64,000 bases of DNA from Rhodovulum steppense (GTDB taxonomy: Bacteria > Pseudomonadota > Alphaproteobacteria > Rhodobacterales > Rhodobacteraceae), in contig NZ_SLVM01000001.1 of NCBI RefSeq assembly GCF_004339675.1, positions 124,001 to 188,000 on the forward strand. The letters run 5' to 3'. Made by a program: the position numbers and the translations under genes. Shown here piece by piece: positions 37,401 through 47,379 of this stretch. Numbering within the stretch: position 1 is the first letter of the stretch; each line of letters opens with the position of its first letter. The notes below the pieces were generated by a model. The model was given only the letters and a program-made list of their open reading frames with translations, searched no databases and was not told the origin of the DNA.

Positions 37401-38192
37401 GCGCGTGCGCTTTACGACGATGCGCAGGCGATGCTGGCCAGGATCGTGGCCGAAGGCTGGTTCCGGCCCCGCGCCGTGCTGGGGCTTTGGCCTGCCAACA
37501 GCGTCGGCGACGATATCCGGGTCTATACCGATGAAACGCGGGGCGCCGTTCTGGCCACCTTCCACAGCCTGCGCCAGCAGACCGCAAAGCGCGATGGCGT
37601 GCCGAACCTCGCGCTTGCCGATTTCGTGGCGCCCGAAGGCAGCATACCCGATTATGTGGGCGGCTTTGCCGTGACCGCCGGGGCCGAGGAGATCGGGATC
37701 GCGAAACGCTTCGAAGAGGCGCATGACGATTACAGCGCGATCATGGTCAAGGCGTTGGCCGACCGTTTCGCCGAGGCGCTGGCCGAGCGGCTGCATGAAC
37801 GCGTGCGGCGCGAATTCTGGGGCTATGCGCCCGACGAAGCCTTTGCGCCCGAAGACCTGATCGGCGAGCCCTATGCGGGCATCCGCCCTGCCCCGGGCTA
37901 CCCGGCCCAGCCCGACCATACCGAGAAGCGCACGCTGTTCGATCTGCTCGATGCCGAGGCCGCGGTGGGGATCCAACTGACCGACAGCATGGCGATGTGG
38001 CCCGGTGCCTCGGTCTCGGGGCTTTACATCGGCCATCCCGAAGCGCGCTATTTCGGCGTCGGCAAGGTCGAGGCCGACCAGGTCGCCGATTATGCCGACC
38101 GCAAGGGCATCCCCGTGGCCGAGGCCGAACGCTGGCTGGCGCCGGTGCTGAACTACCGGGCGGGCGCGGGAACGGCACAGGCGGCCGAGTGA
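34419..38192 (+). CDS. metH: Cobalamin-dependent methionine synthase
   Basis: A 1257-residue, full-length MetH that transfers the methyl of methyltetrahydrofolate to homocysteine through cobalamin. Domains in order: homocysteine-binding barrel with zinc ligands in GLNCALG and GGCCGS (Cys329/330); pterin-binding domain beginning [17 protein letters not shown]; cap domain; B12-binding domain with [11 protein letters not shown] (His779 is the lower axial ligand); and the C-terminal AdoMet-dependent reactivation domain ([30 protein letters not shown]). Dependence on B12 matches the riboswitch-btuB-btuF-cobQ and cobU genes in the window. The start could also be the ATG at 34428. Confidence 0.98.
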   Translation: MPAMTQIAPSPARPVLSPVFDAIRDAARERILILDGAMGTQIQKLGLSEGDFTGCGGGCACHVHSDKPQKGNNDLLNLTRPDVIEDIHYRYAMAGADIVETNTFSSTTIAQADYGLEDRVFALNEAGARLARAAMDRAAAEDGRRRFVAGALGPTNRTASISPDVNDPGYRAVTFDDLRVAYGEQIRGLIAGGVDLILIETIFDTLNAKAAIFACEEVFAETGLRLPVMISGTITDLSGRTLSGQTPTAFWHSVRHARPLTVGLNCALGADAMRPHLAELAGIADTLICAYPNAGLPNEMGEYDQTPEEMAALVADFAREGLVNVVGGCCGSTYDHIAAIARAVQGLAPRTVPQIAPRMRLSGLEPFTLTPDIPFVNVGERTNVTGSARFRKLIKEKDYAAALDVARDQVENGAQIIDVNMDEGLIDSKAAMVDFLNLVAAEPDIARVPVMIDSSKWEVIEAGLKCVQGKPVVNSISLKEGEAAFLEQARLCRAYGAAVVVMAFDEAGQADTEDRKVEICARAYRLLTEVAGLAPEDIIFDPNIFAVATGIEEHDNYGVDFIEAARRIRADCPHVHVSGGVSNLSFSFRGNEPVREAMHAVFLFHAIKAGMDMGIVNAGQLAVYESINPELREACEDVVLNRRKDGTERLLEIAERYRGQGGGAAREKDLRWRELPVDKRLEHALVNGITEFIEADTEEARLAATRPLDVIEGPLMAGMNVVGDLFGAGKMFLPQVVKSARVMKQAVAVLLPHMEAEKAGSGRQAAGKVLMATVKGDVHDIGKNIVGVVLACNNYEIIDLGVMVPAEKILKVAREEGVDVIGLSGLITPSLDEMVHMAAEMEREGFDIPLLIGGATTSRVHTAVKIAPSYRRGQAIYVTDASRAVGVVSSLLSEGQREGYVAGIREEYRDIAEKHARGEATKARLPLAAARANALRLDWAGHAPVRPAMLGTRVLDDWDLAELARYIDWTPFFHSWELRGVFPRLLDDPEKGAAARALYDDAQAMLARIVAEGWFRPRAVLGLWPANSVGDDIRVYTDETRGAVLATFHSLRQQTAKRDGVPNLALADFVAPEGSIPDYVGGFAVTAGAEEIGIAKRFEEAHDDYSAIMVKALADRFAEALAERLHERVRREFWGYAPDEAFAPEDLIGEPYAGIRPAPGYPAQPDHTEKRTLFDLLDAEAAVGIQLTDSMAMWPGASVSGLYIGHPEARYFGVGKVEADQVADYADRKGIPVAEAERWLAPVLNYRAGAGTAQAAE

Positions 38193-38324
38193 CGCCCGCA
38201 GAGTGAGCAGCGTAGGGTTCAGCGGTGCGGCTGCACCGGGCATGGCGACGGTTCGCGATTGAAATCGCCGCCGCGCCCGTAGCTTATTCGCAGGGATTGT
38301 CGCTGCCGCAAAAGTGAGTCGCCG

Positions 38325-40100
38325 ATGGGCCTTGAGCAGATCTTCGTCCTTGTGCTGCTGGGCGTGGTATTCCTGAGCTTCGTCAAGGAGGTCTACCCGC
38401 CCGAGGTCACGGCGCTGGGTGCGTCTGCGGCGCTGCTTGCGACGGGGATACTTGAGACCCGCGATTTCCTGAAGGTGTTCAGTTCCTCGGCCCCGATCAC
38501 CATCGCGATGATGTTCATCATCTCGGCCGCGCTGGAACGCACGGGCGTCGTGGCGATGCTGGGCGATCTGTTGAAACGGCAGGCGCGCGGCTCGCTCTTG
38601 CGCGCGATGCTGCTGATGATGGTGGGGGCGATGGGGGCTTCGGCCTTCATGAACAACACACCCGTCGTGATCCTGCTGACGCCGGTGATGATCTCGGTCG
38701 CGGCGTCCGTCGGCGTGGCACCCTCGCGGCTGCTGATCCCGCTATCCTTTGCGGCGATCTTCGGCGGCACGCTGACGCTGGTGGGCACCTCGACCAACAT
38801 CCTGATGAGCGGGGTGGCCGAACAATCGGGCCAGCCGCCGATCACCATGTTCGAGATGACGCTGCCGGGGCTGATCTTTGCCTCGGTGGGCATGCTTTAC
38901 ATGGTCATTGCCGGGCGCTGGCTGCTGCCTGACCGCGCCTCGCTGTCAAGCGTTCTGGGCCAGGAAAGCAAGCGGCGCTTCATGGCGCGCCTGCTGATCC
39001 CGCAAGGGTCGAAATATGTCGGCAAGACGCTGAAGGATCTGCCCTTCAACCGGTCCGAGACGCGCATCCTGGACGTGGTCCGCGGCGAGGTCTCGATGCG
39101 GCGCACGATGAACGAACTGGCGCTGGAACCGGGCGACCGGGTGGTTCTCAAGACCGGCACGGGCGAGATCCTGGGGCTGAAGGAAAACGGCCAGGTGGAG
39201 TTCCGCGACATGGACGACCAGGGCCTTGCCCCCGTGACCGCCGAGCAGACCATCACCATGGAGGCCAGCGTCGGCCCGAAATCGCATCTGCGCGGTCGGC
39301 CGATCAAGGATCTGAAGCTGCGCCGGAAATACGGCGTCTACCTGATGGCCGTGCACCGCGCCGAGCAGAACATCTCGCAAGATCTGCCAGAGTTGCGGCT
39401 GCAATTCGCCGACACGCTGCTGCTGGAAGGTCCGCCCGAGGGCATCCAGCGGCTGATGGAGGATGGCGGCATCATCAACCTGTCCGCCCCGTCCGAACGC
39501 GCCACGCGCCGCGCGAAGGCGCCGATTGCCATTGCCACGATCCTGGGCGTGATGGGGCTGGCGGCGTTCGACGTGATGGACATTGCCGGGCTGGCGGTGA
39601 TCGGCGCGGTGATCGTGATGATGACCCGCTGCGTCGACCCCGAGGAGGCATTCGACGCCATCGACTGGCGCATCCTGTTCCTGATCTTCGGCATGCTGGG
39701 GCTGTCGATGGGGCTGGAAACAACCGGCACGGCACGGGTGATCGTCGAGAACGCGGTCCTGGCGGTCGGCGGCCTCGGGCCGCTGGCGATCCTGGCCGCG
39801 GTCTATGTGCTGACAAGTGCCCTGACCGAAATGGTGTCGAACAATGCCGTGGCGGTGCTGATCGGACCCATCGTGATCGCGCTGGCGGTCGAGCTGGGGC
39901 TTGATCCGCGCCCCTTCGTCATGGCGGTGATGTTCGCCGCCTCGGCCAGCTTCGCCACGCCCATCGGCTATCAGACCAACACCTTCGTCTATGGCGCAGG
40001 CGGCTACAAGTTCAGCGATTTCATCAAGGTCGGGCTGCCGCTGAACGTGATCTTCGCCGTGATCGCGGTGCTGGTGATCCCGCTCTTCTTCCCGTTCTGA
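38325..40100 (+). CDS. SLC13/ArsB-NhaD superfamily permease with two TrkA-C (RCK_C) domains
   Basis: A 591-residue membrane protein. The N-terminal and C-terminal halves each carry about five or six helices with the re-entrant loops of the DASS/SLC13 fold (ASAFMNNTPVVILLTPV, and ALTEMVSNNAVAVLIGP in the second half). Between them (residues about 210-380) lie two cytosolic TrkA-C domains, starting RRFMARLLIPQGSKYVGKTL and ASVGPKSHLRGRPIKDLKLR, which usually bind small ligands and gate transport. The likely substrates are anions such as sulfate or dicarboxylates. It is not obviously part of the arsenic cluster that follows. Confidence 0.9.
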   Translation: MGLEQIFVLVLLGVVFLSFVKEVYPPEVTALGASAALLATGILETRDFLKVFSSSAPITIAMMFIISAALERTGVVAMLGDLLKRQARGSLLRAMLLMMVGAMGASAFMNNTPVVILLTPVMISVAASVGVAPSRLLIPLSFAAIFGGTLTLVGTSTNILMSGVAEQSGQPPITMFEMTLPGLIFASVGMLYMVIAGRWLLPDRASLSSVLGQESKRRFMARLLIPQGSKYVGKTLKDLPFNRSETRILDVVRGEVSMRRTMNELALEPGDRVVLKTGTGEILGLKENGQVEFRDMDDQGLAPVTAEQTITMEASVGPKSHLRGRPIKDLKLRRKYGVYLMAVHRAEQNISQDLPELRLQFADTLLLEGPPEGIQRLMEDGGIINLSAPSERATRRAKAPIAIATILGVMGLAAFDVMDIAGLAVIGAVIVMMTRCVDPEEAFDAIDWRILFLIFGMLGLSMGLETTGTARVIVENAVLAVGGLGPLAILAAVYVLTSALTEMVSNNAVAVLIGPIVIALAVELGLDPRPFVMAVMFAASASFATPIGYQTNTFVYGAGGYKFSDFIKVGLPLNVIFAVIAVLVIPLFFPF

Positions 40101-40168
40101 CGCAGGGGCGTCGGCGCGACCGGCAAGGCGACGGTGATCGCGGCCACTGAGGCCGCTTGCCCAAATCT

Positions 40169-40192
40169 ATATTTCTGATATTCTCGAAATAT
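40169..40192. promoter_or_regulatory. ArsR-type operator overlapping the arsR-arsC start codon
   Basis: A perfect 7-bp inverted repeat ATATTTC (40169-40175) and GAAATAT (40186-40192), separated by 10 bases; the right arm covers the first two bases of the ATG at 40191. The AT-rich block is typical of an ars operator. Binding by the ArsR domain would block its own expression. Confidence 0.7.
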
Positions 40193-41036
40193 GGAAGAAA
40201 AGATTCCCGTCCGCCTGGCCGCCCTCGCCCATCCGCATCGCCTGGCGATTTTCCGGTTGTTGACGCGGCGCTATCCCGACCGGGTGGCCGCCGGCGAGAT
40301 TGCCGAGGCCCTGGGGCTGAAGCCCTCGACGCTGTCGGCCTATCTGGCATCCCTCATGCGGGCCCGGCTGGTGACCCAGACACGCGAGGGCACGTCGCTG
40401 CGCTACGCCATCAATGTCACCGAAGTGCGACACACCTTCGATTACCTGTTCCTCGACTGTTGCCGTGGGCGGCCGGACCTCTGTTCGCCCATGGCCTCTC
40501 CCCTCCAGACAGAAGCCGCCCCGATGGCCGACCGGAAATACAATGTGCTCTTCATCTGCACCGGCAATTCCGCCCGATCGATCTTTGCCGAGTCGATCCT
40601 GCGCAAGGAGGCGGGTGATCGGTTCACCGCCTTCTCGGCCGGCACCATCCCCAATTCCGAACTGAACCCCTTTGCCGTCAAGGTGCTGACCGACAAGGGG
40701 CACGATGTCTCGGTGCTGCGCGCCAAGAACGTGGCCGAGTTCATCGGGCCGGGCGCCCCGCATCTGGATTTCGTCTTCACCGTCTGCGACCAGGCCGCGA
40801 ACGAGGAATGCCCCTCCTGGGAAGGCCAGCCCGTGACCGCCCATTGGGGCATGCCCGACCCGGTCAAGGCCGAGGGGACGGATGCGCAGAAAAGCCTGGC
40901 CTTTCAGCACGCCTATGGCGCGCTGAGAAACCGTATCGTCACCTTCGCCGCCCTGCCCTTCGCCACGCTCGACCGCGTCGCGCTGCAAAAGGCGGTGGAC
41001 GACATCGCCCGCGACGTGGCGGGGCTGTCGGAATGA
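40191..41036 (+). CDS. ArsR-ArsC fusion: arsenic-responsive repressor joined to arsenate reductase
   Basis: A 281-residue two-domain protein. Residues 1-95 are an ArsR winged helix-turn-helix ([18 protein letters not shown] recognition helix) with a vicinal Cys pair at 90-91 (LDCCRG) and Cys98, a likely arsenite site. Residues about 114-278 are a low-molecular-weight phosphatase-fold arsenate reductase with the P-loop CTGNSARS (Cys123) and the redox cysteines 199 and 207 ([13 protein letters not shown]), as in thioredoxin-coupled ArsC. The fusion ties sensing to arsenate reduction. Its stop overlaps the GAPDH start (ATGA), so it heads an operon. Confidence 0.93.
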   Translation: MEEKIPVRLAALAHPHRLAIFRLLTRRYPDRVAAGEIAEALGLKPSTLSAYLASLMRARLVTQTREGTSLRYAINVTEVRHTFDYLFLDCCRGRPDLCSPMASPLQTEAAPMADRKYNVLFICTGNSARSIFAESILRKEAGDRFTAFSAGTIPNSELNPFAVKVLTDKGHDVSVLRAKNVAEFIGPGAPHLDFVFTVCDQAANEECPSWEGQPVTAHWGMPDPVKAEGTDAQKSLAFQHAYGALRNRIVTFAALPFATLDRVALQKAVDDIARDVAGLSE

Positions 41037-42031
41037 CGGTCTACGCGCTGAACGGGCTGGGCCGGATCGGCAAGCTGGCACTGCGCCCCCTGCTGGAGCG
41101 CGGCGCGCGGATCGCCTGGATCAACGACGCGGTGGGCGATCCGGCGATGCACGCGCATCTGCTGGAATTCGACACGGTGCATGGCCGCTGGCCCGCCAGT
41201 TTCGGCCATGACGCCGACAGCGTCAGCGTGGACGGCGTGCAGCTGCCCTTTGTCGGGGCGTCGCGGATCGAGGACCTGCCGCTGGCGGGCGTCGATGTGG
41301 TGATCGACTGCACCGGGGTCTTCAAGTCCGAGGCGACGCTTGCGCCCTATTTCGCGGCGGGCGTCCAGAAGGTGGTGGTCTCGGCCCCGGTCAAGGACGG
41401 GGATGCGGCGAATATCGTCTATGGCGTCAACCACGCCACCTATGACCCCGCCCGGCACCGGATCGTGACCGCGGCCAGTTGCACGACGAACTGCCTGGCC
41501 CCGGTGGTCAAGGTGGTGCACGAGGCGATCGGCATCCGGCACGGGGTCATCACCACGATCCATGACGTGACCAACACCCAGACCATGGTGGACCGGCCCG
41601 CCAAGGATCTGCGCCGCGCGCGGTCGGCGCTGAACTCGCTGGTCCCGACGACAACGGGCAGCGCCACGGCGATCACGCTGATCTATCCCGAACTCAAGGG
41701 GCGGCTGAACGGCCATGCGGTTCGGGTGCCGCTCTTGAACGCCTCGCTGACCGATGCGGTGTTCGAGGTGGAGCGCCCGGTCACGCCCGATGAGGTCAAC
41801 GCGCTGTTCAGGGCCGCCGCCGAGGGTCCGCTGAAGGGCATACTGGGCTACGAGGACCGGCCGCTGGTCTCGGCCGATTACGTCAACGACACGCGGTCGG
41901 GCATCGTGGACGGGCCATCGACGATGGTGGTCAACGGCACCCAGCTCAAGGTCTATGCCTGGTATGACAACGAGATGGGCTATGCCCACCGGCTGGTCGA
42001 CGTCGCGCTGATGGTGGGGGCCAGCCTGTGA
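41033..42031 (+). CDS. Arsenic-linked glyceraldehyde-3-phosphate dehydrogenase
   Basis: A 332-residue GAPDH. The Rossmann motif is NGLGRIGK, the catalytic Cys is in [11 protein letters not shown] (near residue 150), and the C-terminal [11 protein letters not shown] is standard. In ars operons this enzyme uses arsenate instead of phosphate to make 1-arseno-3-phosphoglycerate, which the neighbouring ArsJ exports. It starts 4 bp inside the ArsR-ArsC gene (ATGA) and ends overlapping arsJ (GTGA). Coupling with arsJ, rather than with glycolysis genes, supports this role. Confidence 0.93.
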   Translation: MTVYALNGLGRIGKLALRPLLERGARIAWINDAVGDPAMHAHLLEFDTVHGRWPASFGHDADSVSVDGVQLPFVGASRIEDLPLAGVDVVIDCTGVFKSEATLAPYFAAGVQKVVVSAPVKDGDAANIVYGVNHATYDPARHRIVTAASCTTNCLAPVVKVVHEAIGIRHGVITTIHDVTNTQTMVDRPAKDLRRARSALNSLVPTTTGSATAITLIYPELKGRLNGHAVRVPLLNASLTDAVFEVERPVTPDEVNALFRAAAEGPLKGILGYEDRPLVSADYVNDTRSGIVDGPSTMVVNGTQLKVYAWYDNEMGYAHRLVDVALMVGASL

Positions 42032-43287
42032 GCCGCCCCGAGGGCCTGTCGGCCTATGTCGCGGTGACCGCGGCCTATTGGGCCTTCATGCTGACCGATG
42101 GCGCGCTAAGGATGCTGGTGCTGCTGCATTTCCACATCCTGGGCTTTTCGCCGCTGCAACTGGCCTATCTTTTCGTGCTGTACGAGATCGCGGGGATGGT
42201 CACGAACCTGTCCGCGGGCTGGATCGCGGCGCGGTTCGGGCTGACCTCGACGCTTTACGCGGGGCTCGGGCTTCAGGTGGTGGCGCTGCTGGCGCTGGCG
42301 CAGCTTGATCCGGGCTGGGCGATCGGACTGTCGGTCGCCTATGTGATGGCGGTGCAGGGGGCATCCGGCGTGGCCAAGGACCTGGCCAAGATGTCGTCCA
42401 AATCCGCGGTCAAGCTGTTGGCGCCCACCGAGAATGGCGGGCTGTTCCGCTGGGTGGCGCTGCTGACCGGGTCGAAGAACGCGGTCAAGGGGCTGGGATT
42501 CCTGCTGGGCGCGGCGCTTCTGGCGACGCTGGGCTTCGTCTGGGCGGTGCTGGCGATGGCGGCGGTGCTGGCGGTCATCCTTGTGGCCGTTCTGGTCGCG
42601 ATGCCGCCGGGCCTGCCGAAGGGGCGCAAGGGGGCGAAATTCTCCGAGGTCTTCTCGAAATCCGCCAATGTGAACTGGCTCTCGGCGGCGCGGGTCTTCC
42701 TGTTCGGCGCGCGCGATGTGTGGTTCGTGGTGGGCATCCCGATCTATTTCTACGCGGTGCTGTCGGACGGCACGACCGAGGGCAATCGCGCCGCCTTTTT
42801 CCTGATCGGCACGTTCATGGCGGGCTGGATCATCCTTTACGGCGCGGTGCAGGCCGCAGCCCCCCGCCTGCTGGGCGCGGCAAGGCGGCCCGAGGCCGAG
42901 CTGATCGGTGCGGCACGACATTGGGCACTGATCCTTGTGGCGGTGCCCACGATGCTGACGCTGGCCGCCGCCCTTGCCCCCGGCCCCGCGCCCTGGCTGA
43001 CCGCCTGTCTTGTCGCGGGGCTTCTGGCCTTTGGCGCGGTCTTCGCGATCAACTCCTCGCTGCATTCCTACCTGATCCTTGCCTTCACGCGGGCCGAGCG
43101 GGTGACGATGGATGTGGGCTTCTACTACATGGCCAATGCGGGCGGGCGGCTGATGGGCACGCTCTTGTCGGGGCTGACCTATCAGGCGGGGGGGCTGGCG
43201 CTGATGCTGGGCACGGCGGCGGCGATGGTCGCGGCCTCGGCGCTGGTGGCGGGACGGCTGAAACCCGAGCCTGCGGCCGCGGGCTGA
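42028..43287 (+). CDS. arsJ: ArsJ, organoarsenical (1-arseno-3-phosphoglycerate) efflux MFS transporter
   Basis: A 419-residue MFS protein with about 11-12 helices. Conserved ArsJ features are the N-terminal [36 protein letters not shown] near residue 115, and [19 protein letters not shown] near residue 375. It exports the GAPDH product, whose breakdown outside releases arsenate. Translation starts at a GTG overlapping the GAPDH stop. The cluster continues with a second arsR that has its own operator. Confidence 0.93.
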   Translation: MSRPEGLSAYVAVTAAYWAFMLTDGALRMLVLLHFHILGFSPLQLAYLFVLYEIAGMVTNLSAGWIAARFGLTSTLYAGLGLQVVALLALAQLDPGWAIGLSVAYVMAVQGASGVAKDLAKMSSKSAVKLLAPTENGGLFRWVALLTGSKNAVKGLGFLLGAALLATLGFVWAVLAMAAVLAVILVAVLVAMPPGLPKGRKGAKFSEVFSKSANVNWLSAARVFLFGARDVWFVVGIPIYFYAVLSDGTTEGNRAAFFLIGTFMAGWIILYGAVQAAAPRLLGAARRPEAELIGAARHWALILVAVPTMLTLAAALAPGPAPWLTACLVAGLLAFGAVFAINSSLHSYLILAFTRAERVTMDVGFYYMANAGGRLMGTLLSGLTYQAGGLALMLGTAAAMVAASALVAGRLKPEPAAAG

Positions 43288-43327
43288 CATCTGGGAATCC
43301 TGCGGTCGCGGGCAGAAACGACTCGAT

Positions 43328-43347
43328 ATAACCGGAATTGTAGTTAT
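43328..43347. promoter_or_regulatory. Second ArsR-type operator
   Basis: ATAAC (43328-43332) and GTTAT (43343-43347) form an inverted repeat with a 10-base spacer, the same geometry as the operator at 40169, in an AT-rich patch 10 bp before the second arsR. Confidence 0.55.
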
Positions 43348-43356
43348 TATCGCGCC

Positions 43357-43701
43357 ATGACCACGACCAGCCCCCATGCCCGTGCCCTTGGCGCCCTGGG
43401 CCATGACGCCCGGCTTGCGATCTTCCGCCTGCTGGTCAAGGCGGGCGATCAGGGGCTGCGCGTCGGCGATATCGCCGCGGCGCTCGATCTTGCGCCCTCG
43501 ACGCTGGCGCATCATCTCTCGACGCTTGTCGATGCCGGGCTGGTGATCCAGGACCGGCAGGGGCGCGAGGTGTTCAACCGGACGGATTATGCCGCCCTGC
43601 GCCGGGTTCTCGATTTCCTGACCTCGGAATGTTGCGCCGGGGTGCGCGTCCGGGCTGCGGCCCTCTCCGAAACCGCCCTTGATCCGGAGCCTTCGCGATG
43701 A
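43357..43701 (+). CDS. ArsR/SmtB family repressor
   Basis: A 114-residue winged helix-turn-helix. The recognition region is AAALDLAPSTLAHHLSTLVD (residues about 41-60). A Cys92-Cys93 pair (TSECCAGV) follows the last helix, the same position as the pair in the ArsR-ArsC fusion, and is a plausible arsenite or antimonite sensor. It overlaps the downstream permease by 4 bp (ATGA) and probably controls it. Confidence 0.93.
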   Translation: MTTTSPHARALGALGHDARLAIFRLLVKAGDQGLRVGDIAAALDLAPSTLAHHLSTLVDAGLVIQDRQGREVFNRTDYAALRRVLDFLTSECCAGVRVRAAALSETALDPEPSR

Positions 43702-44747
43702 CCGACACGACGCTTTCCACCCTTGGGCCGCGTGCCGTCCTGCGCCACCTGTGGCAGGAGCAGCGGGTCTGGATGGCCTCGGCGCTGATCCTCGGGCTGC
43801 TGGCGGTCTTCGATCCGGCGCAGGCGGCAGAAAGCGCGCGTTTCGCCGGGGCGGCGCTTTTGCATACCGCGCCTTACCTGGTCCTGTCGGTGGCTATCGC
43901 CGCATGGGCGGGGGCGACGGGTGCGGACAACCTGATCGCCCGGGCCTTTACCGGGGCGCCGGTGCTTATGATCGGGCTTGCGGCGCTGGTCGGCGCGGTG
44001 TCGCCTTTCTGTTCCTGCGGGGTGATCCCGCTGATCGCGGCGCTACTGGCCATGGGCGTCCCGCTATCGGCGGTGATGGCGTTCTGGCTGGCCTCGCCGA
44101 TCATGGACCCGTCGATGTTCGTTCTGACATCGGGGGTTCTGGACATGGAATTCGCGATTGCCAAGACCCTGGCGGCGATCGGGCTGGGCGTGTTCGGCGG
44201 CCTGGTGGTGCATCTGCTGGCGCGCGGCGGGGCACTTGGCGAACCGCTGCGCGCGGGTGTGGGCAATGGCGGTTGCGGCGGGGCGAAGATGCGCGCGCCC
44301 AAGCCCGTTGCCTGGCGGTTCTGGATCGAGCCAGAGCGGCGGGCCCGTTTCGGCCGGGACGCGCGCAAGACCTCGCTGTTCCTGGCCAAGTGGCTGACGC
44401 TGGCCTTCCTGATCGAAAGCCTGATGCTGGCCTGGATCCCGGCCGAGACGGTGACCGCCGCTCTGGGGGGCGAGGGTCTCTGGCCCATCCTTGCCGCTAC
44501 GCTGGTGGGGGTGCCTGCCTATCTGAACGGTTATGCCGCGCTGCCGCTGGTGGGCGGGCTGATGGCGCAGGGCATGGCGCCGGGGGCCGGGATGGCCTTT
44601 CTGGTGGCGGGCGGCGTGACCTCGATCCCGGCGGCGATGGCGGTCTGGGCGCTGGCCCGCCCGCCGGTCTTTGCGCTTTACGTTGCGCTGTCGCTGACCG
44701 GCGCCTTTGCGGCGGGGCTGTTGTTCCAGGTCTGGACCATGCTCTGA
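43698..44747 (+). CDS. ArsP/COG0701-type permease
   Basis: A 349-residue inner-membrane protein with about eight to ten hydrophobic segments. The hallmark PFCSCGVIPLIAALL (residues about 95-109) holds the paired cysteines of the family. A cytosolic loop near residue 190 is Gly-rich with a further Cys (GNGGCGGAKM). Relatives export methylated or organic arsenicals (ArsP) or other thiophilic substrates. Co-transcription with arsR supports a role in arsenic resistance, but the actual substrate is inferred. Confidence 0.85.
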   Translation: MTDTTLSTLGPRAVLRHLWQEQRVWMASALILGLLAVFDPAQAAESARFAGAALLHTAPYLVLSVAIAAWAGATGADNLIARAFTGAPVLMIGLAALVGAVSPFCSCGVIPLIAALLAMGVPLSAVMAFWLASPIMDPSMFVLTSGVLDMEFAIAKTLAAIGLGVFGGLVVHLLARGGALGEPLRAGVGNGGCGGAKMRAPKPVAWRFWIEPERRARFGRDARKTSLFLAKWLTLAFLIESLMLAWIPAETVTAALGGEGLWPILAATLVGVPAYLNGYAALPLVGGLMAQGMAPGAGMAFLVAGGVTSIPAAMAVWALARPPVFALYVALSLTGAFAAGLLFQVWTML

Positions 44748-44774
44748 GCCGCCCGGCCGGGTCGCAGGGCGCGG

Positions 44775-46196
44775 CTAGAGGATCGGCGCGAAAAGCCGCG
44801 CCACGCATGCGGCGCTGCGGTGCAACGGGTTCGCCGCCTCGGCCAGCCTTGTGGTGTGGGGTTGGCTGCGGGCGAAATCGGCCTCCAGCATCGCGGCGGC
44901 CGTCCGGGCGAAATCGTGCTCGAAGACCAGCGCCGTCACCTCGAAATTCAACCGGCAGGACCGGTTATCGAGGTTCACCGTACCGACCGAGGCCATCGCC
45001 TCGTCCACCACCAGGACCTTCTGGTGCATGAACCCGTCGCTATAGCGGTAGATGCCCACCCCGGCCTCCAGCATCTCGTCGAAATAGGCAAAGGCGGCCA
45101 GCCAGACCAGCCAGTGATCGCGCCGGGCCGCGACAAGGATGCGCACATCCACCCCGCGCAGCGCGGCCAGCGACAGCGCGGACAGGATGTCGGTATCGGG
45201 CACGAAATAGGGCGAGGCGATCCAGATGCGGTGCTGCGCGGCATGGATCGCGTTGCAGAAATACAGGCTTCCGGTCTCCAGCCGGTCGGCGGGACCGGGA
45301 GCGACGATCAGGACGTCGAGATCCTGCGCCACGGCGGGGGGCTGCCAGTCGAGATCCAGCCGTTCCTCGGTGGCCCAGAACCAGTCCTCGGCAAATATCA
45401 GTTGCAACTGGGCGACCGCCGGGCCGGATATCGCCAGATGGGTGTCGCGCCAGCGCCCGATGCGCGCGTTGCGCCCCATGTATTCGTCCCCGACATTGTG
45501 CCCGCCCAGAAAGCCCTCGCGCCCGTCCACCACGACGATCTTGCGGTGGTTGCGGAAATTCACCTGGAACCGGCTGTGCGGGCGGCGCAGCGAGTGGAAA
45601 TCGGCCACGACCACGCCGGCCTCGCGCAGCGCGGCGTTGAACGCGGCGGGCAGGCGGTGGCTGCCCAGCGCGTCGTAGAGCAACCGGACCGTGCAGCCCG
45701 CCCGCGCCCGCGCGATCAGACGGCGCTGCAACTCGCGGCCCAGATCGTCGTCGCGCAGGATATAGGTCTGCACCAGAACGAAGCGTTCGGCCCGGTCGAT
45801 GGCCTCGAAGATCGCCGCATAGGTCGCATTCCCGTCAACCAGCAGGCGCACCCCGTTTCCGGAAACCGCGCGCAGGCCCGCAATCGCCTCGAAACCTGCC
45901 AGCGCGCGTTGCAGATCCTTCGGCAGCGTAGCGGTGTCGGTGTGGCGGGCCGTCTCGAAATCCGGCAGTGTCGCGATCGAGATCTGCGAGGACAGCCGCG
46001 CGGTCATGTAGCCCGGCAGCCGCCAATGGCCGAGGAACAGGAAGATCGGCAGCGCCAGATAGGGGGCGGCGATCAGGAACACCACCCAGCCCACCGCGCC
46101 CTGCGGCGTGCGCGAGATCCGGATCGCCCGAAGCGCCGCCCAGATCGCCGCGGCCTCGAGCGCCAGCACAAGGACGGGAATGAGAACCTCCAGCAT
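44775..46196 (-). CDS. cls: Cardiolipin synthase-like phospholipase D protein
   Basis: A 473-residue inner-membrane enzyme. Two N-terminal transmembrane helices are followed by two PLD domains, each with an HKD motif: NHRKIVVVDGREGFLGG (near residue 218) and MHQKVLVVDEAMASVGTVN (near residue 398). It would condense two phosphatidylglycerols to cardiolipin. Length and layout fit bacterial ClsA. It is followed by no obvious partner; the EEP gene lies upstream on the same strand with a 57-bp gap. Confidence 0.93.
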   Translation of the reverse strand: MLEVLIPVLVLALEAAAIWAALRAIRISRTPQGAVGWVVFLIAAPYLALPIFLFLGHWRLPGYMTARLSSQISIATLPDFETARHTDTATLPKDLQRALAGFEAIAGLRAVSGNGVRLLVDGNATYAAIFEAIDRAERFVLVQTYILRDDDLGRELQRRLIARARAGCTVRLLYDALGSHRLPAAFNAALREAGVVVADFHSLRRPHSRFQVNFRNHRKIVVVDGREGFLGGHNVGDEYMGRNARIGRWRDTHLAISGPAVAQLQLIFAEDWFWATEERLDLDWQPPAVAQDLDVLIVAPGPADRLETGSLYFCNAIHAAQHRIWIASPYFVPDTDILSALSLAALRGVDVRILVAARRDHWLVWLAAFAYFDEMLEAGVGIYRYSDGFMHQKVLVVDEAMASVGTVNLDNRSCRLNFEVTALVFEHDFARTAAAMLEADFARSQPHTTRLAEAANPLHRSAACVARLFAPIL

Positions 46197-46253
46197 GGAA
46201 CGATGCTGGCCCCGGGCCGAGCGGAAGGCAAGCGCAGGGTGGTCGCGGGGTGC

Positions 46254-47003
46254 TCAGCCAGCCGCCGCCATGTCGGCCCAGATCGGCAGGTGATCGGAAC
46301 TGACCCGCGCGCGCGGGCTTTCATGGACCCCCGCCGCAGCCAGTGTCAGCCCGCGCCCATGCGCGATCCGGTCAAGCCCGGCACGCGGGCGGCTGGCGTG
46401 ATAGGTCTTGCCGGGCGCGACGACCCGAAAGCGGTCCGCCAGCGGCTCGAAGCCGCGATCCTCGGACCATTCGTTGAAATCGCCCAGGATCACGGTGCGC
46501 GCGCTTTCATTCTCGCAGAACCGCGCGCCGATGGTTTCGAGCTGGCGCCGCCGCCAGCGCCTGAGCAGCGACAGATGCACGCCGACCAGCGTGATCGCGC
46601 GCCCGTCCGGCTGGCCGATCCGCACCATGACCGCGCCGCGCGGCTCAAGCCCCGGCAGGGTGATCCGCTCGCTGGCCGTGACGGCGGTGCCGCGGCGCAC
46701 CAGGACCGCATTGCCATGCCAGCCGAGGCTGACGCCGTTCTGGGCCAGATCGACGACAACCAGATCGGTCTCGCGCTCGATCAGCATGCGCGGCAGCGCC
46801 GCGGGCCGGTCGCCGAGACGCTTGTCCGCCTCCTGCAGGACGACCGCATCGGCGCCGATCTCGTTGATTACGTCGAGCACGCGCCCGGCGTCGCGCTTCC
46901 AGTCGAGGCCGACCGCCTTTCGGATATTGTAGCTTGCGACGCGCAACGCCCCCCCGCCGACGGCGGACGTGGTGCCATGACACTGGGCTGGATGAGGCGG
47001 CAT
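46254..47003 (-). CDS. Endonuclease/exonuclease/phosphatase family protein
   Basis: A 249-residue EEP-fold hydrolase. Motifs: the N-terminal SYNIRKAVGLD strand, a metal-binding Glu in VVLQEADKR, GDFNEWSEDRG and the C-terminal SSDHLPIWADM. It resembles the small EEP proteins found next to cardiolipin synthases; the substrate could be a phospholipid head group or nucleic acid. It is in the same direction as cls with 57 bp between, so probably co-transcribed. The ATG at 47003 is tentative because the frame is open to 47450. Confidence 0.88.
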   Translation of the reverse strand: MPPHPAQCHGTTSAVGGGALRVASYNIRKAVGLDWKRDAGRVLDVINEIGADAVVLQEADKRLGDRPAALPRMLIERETDLVVVDLAQNGVSLGWHGNAVLVRRGTAVTASERITLPGLEPRGAVMVRIGQPDGRAITLVGVHLSLLRRWRRRQLETIGARFCENESARTVILGDFNEWSEDRGFEPLADRFRVVAPGKTYHASRPRAGLDRIAHGRGLTLAAAGVHESPRARVSSDHLPIWADMAAAG

Positions 47004-47379
47004 GGATGAGGCAGGCACCGGATGCGGGTCGGCTAGAATTATCCCTTCAAAGGTAGGCTTGACGGGGACAAAAAACAACCACCGCGCGCATCCCGAACCG
47101 ACCTCACCGTAGACGCAGCGCAGAAATCGGGCAGATTCGCCGGGAACCGGCCCGAATGCGTCCTGAACCGTTGCGAAACGCGAACCCGTCCGGGGTCCTG
47201 CTCGGCTTTGACTCCGCAGATGCTGCGAGACCACCCCGCACTTTCCCGATTTCCGCCACAATCGCCCCGGTCGAAGCCATGTTTTGGTCCAGCTTATCGG
47301 GAACACTCGCCGCGCAATCCCGAAGTCAAGGTGTCTTCCGCACCCGCTGGATCCCGAATCGCGCAACCAGGCCGCCAAG
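47004..47379. other. Non-coding divergent region between the EEP gene and the kinase cluster
   Basis: This 376-bp stretch separates two divergently transcribed groups and must hold promoters for both, but no unambiguous -35/-10 pair is seen. It is somewhat less GC-rich than the flanking genes, contains a run of A (about 47070-47076) and no repeat or RNA structure I can name. Confidence 0.5.

Noticed and set aside
34017-38243. A 1408-codon open frame antisense to metH
   Set aside because: Shadow frame caused by strong GC third-position bias; the plus strand encodes a complete MetH with all motifs.
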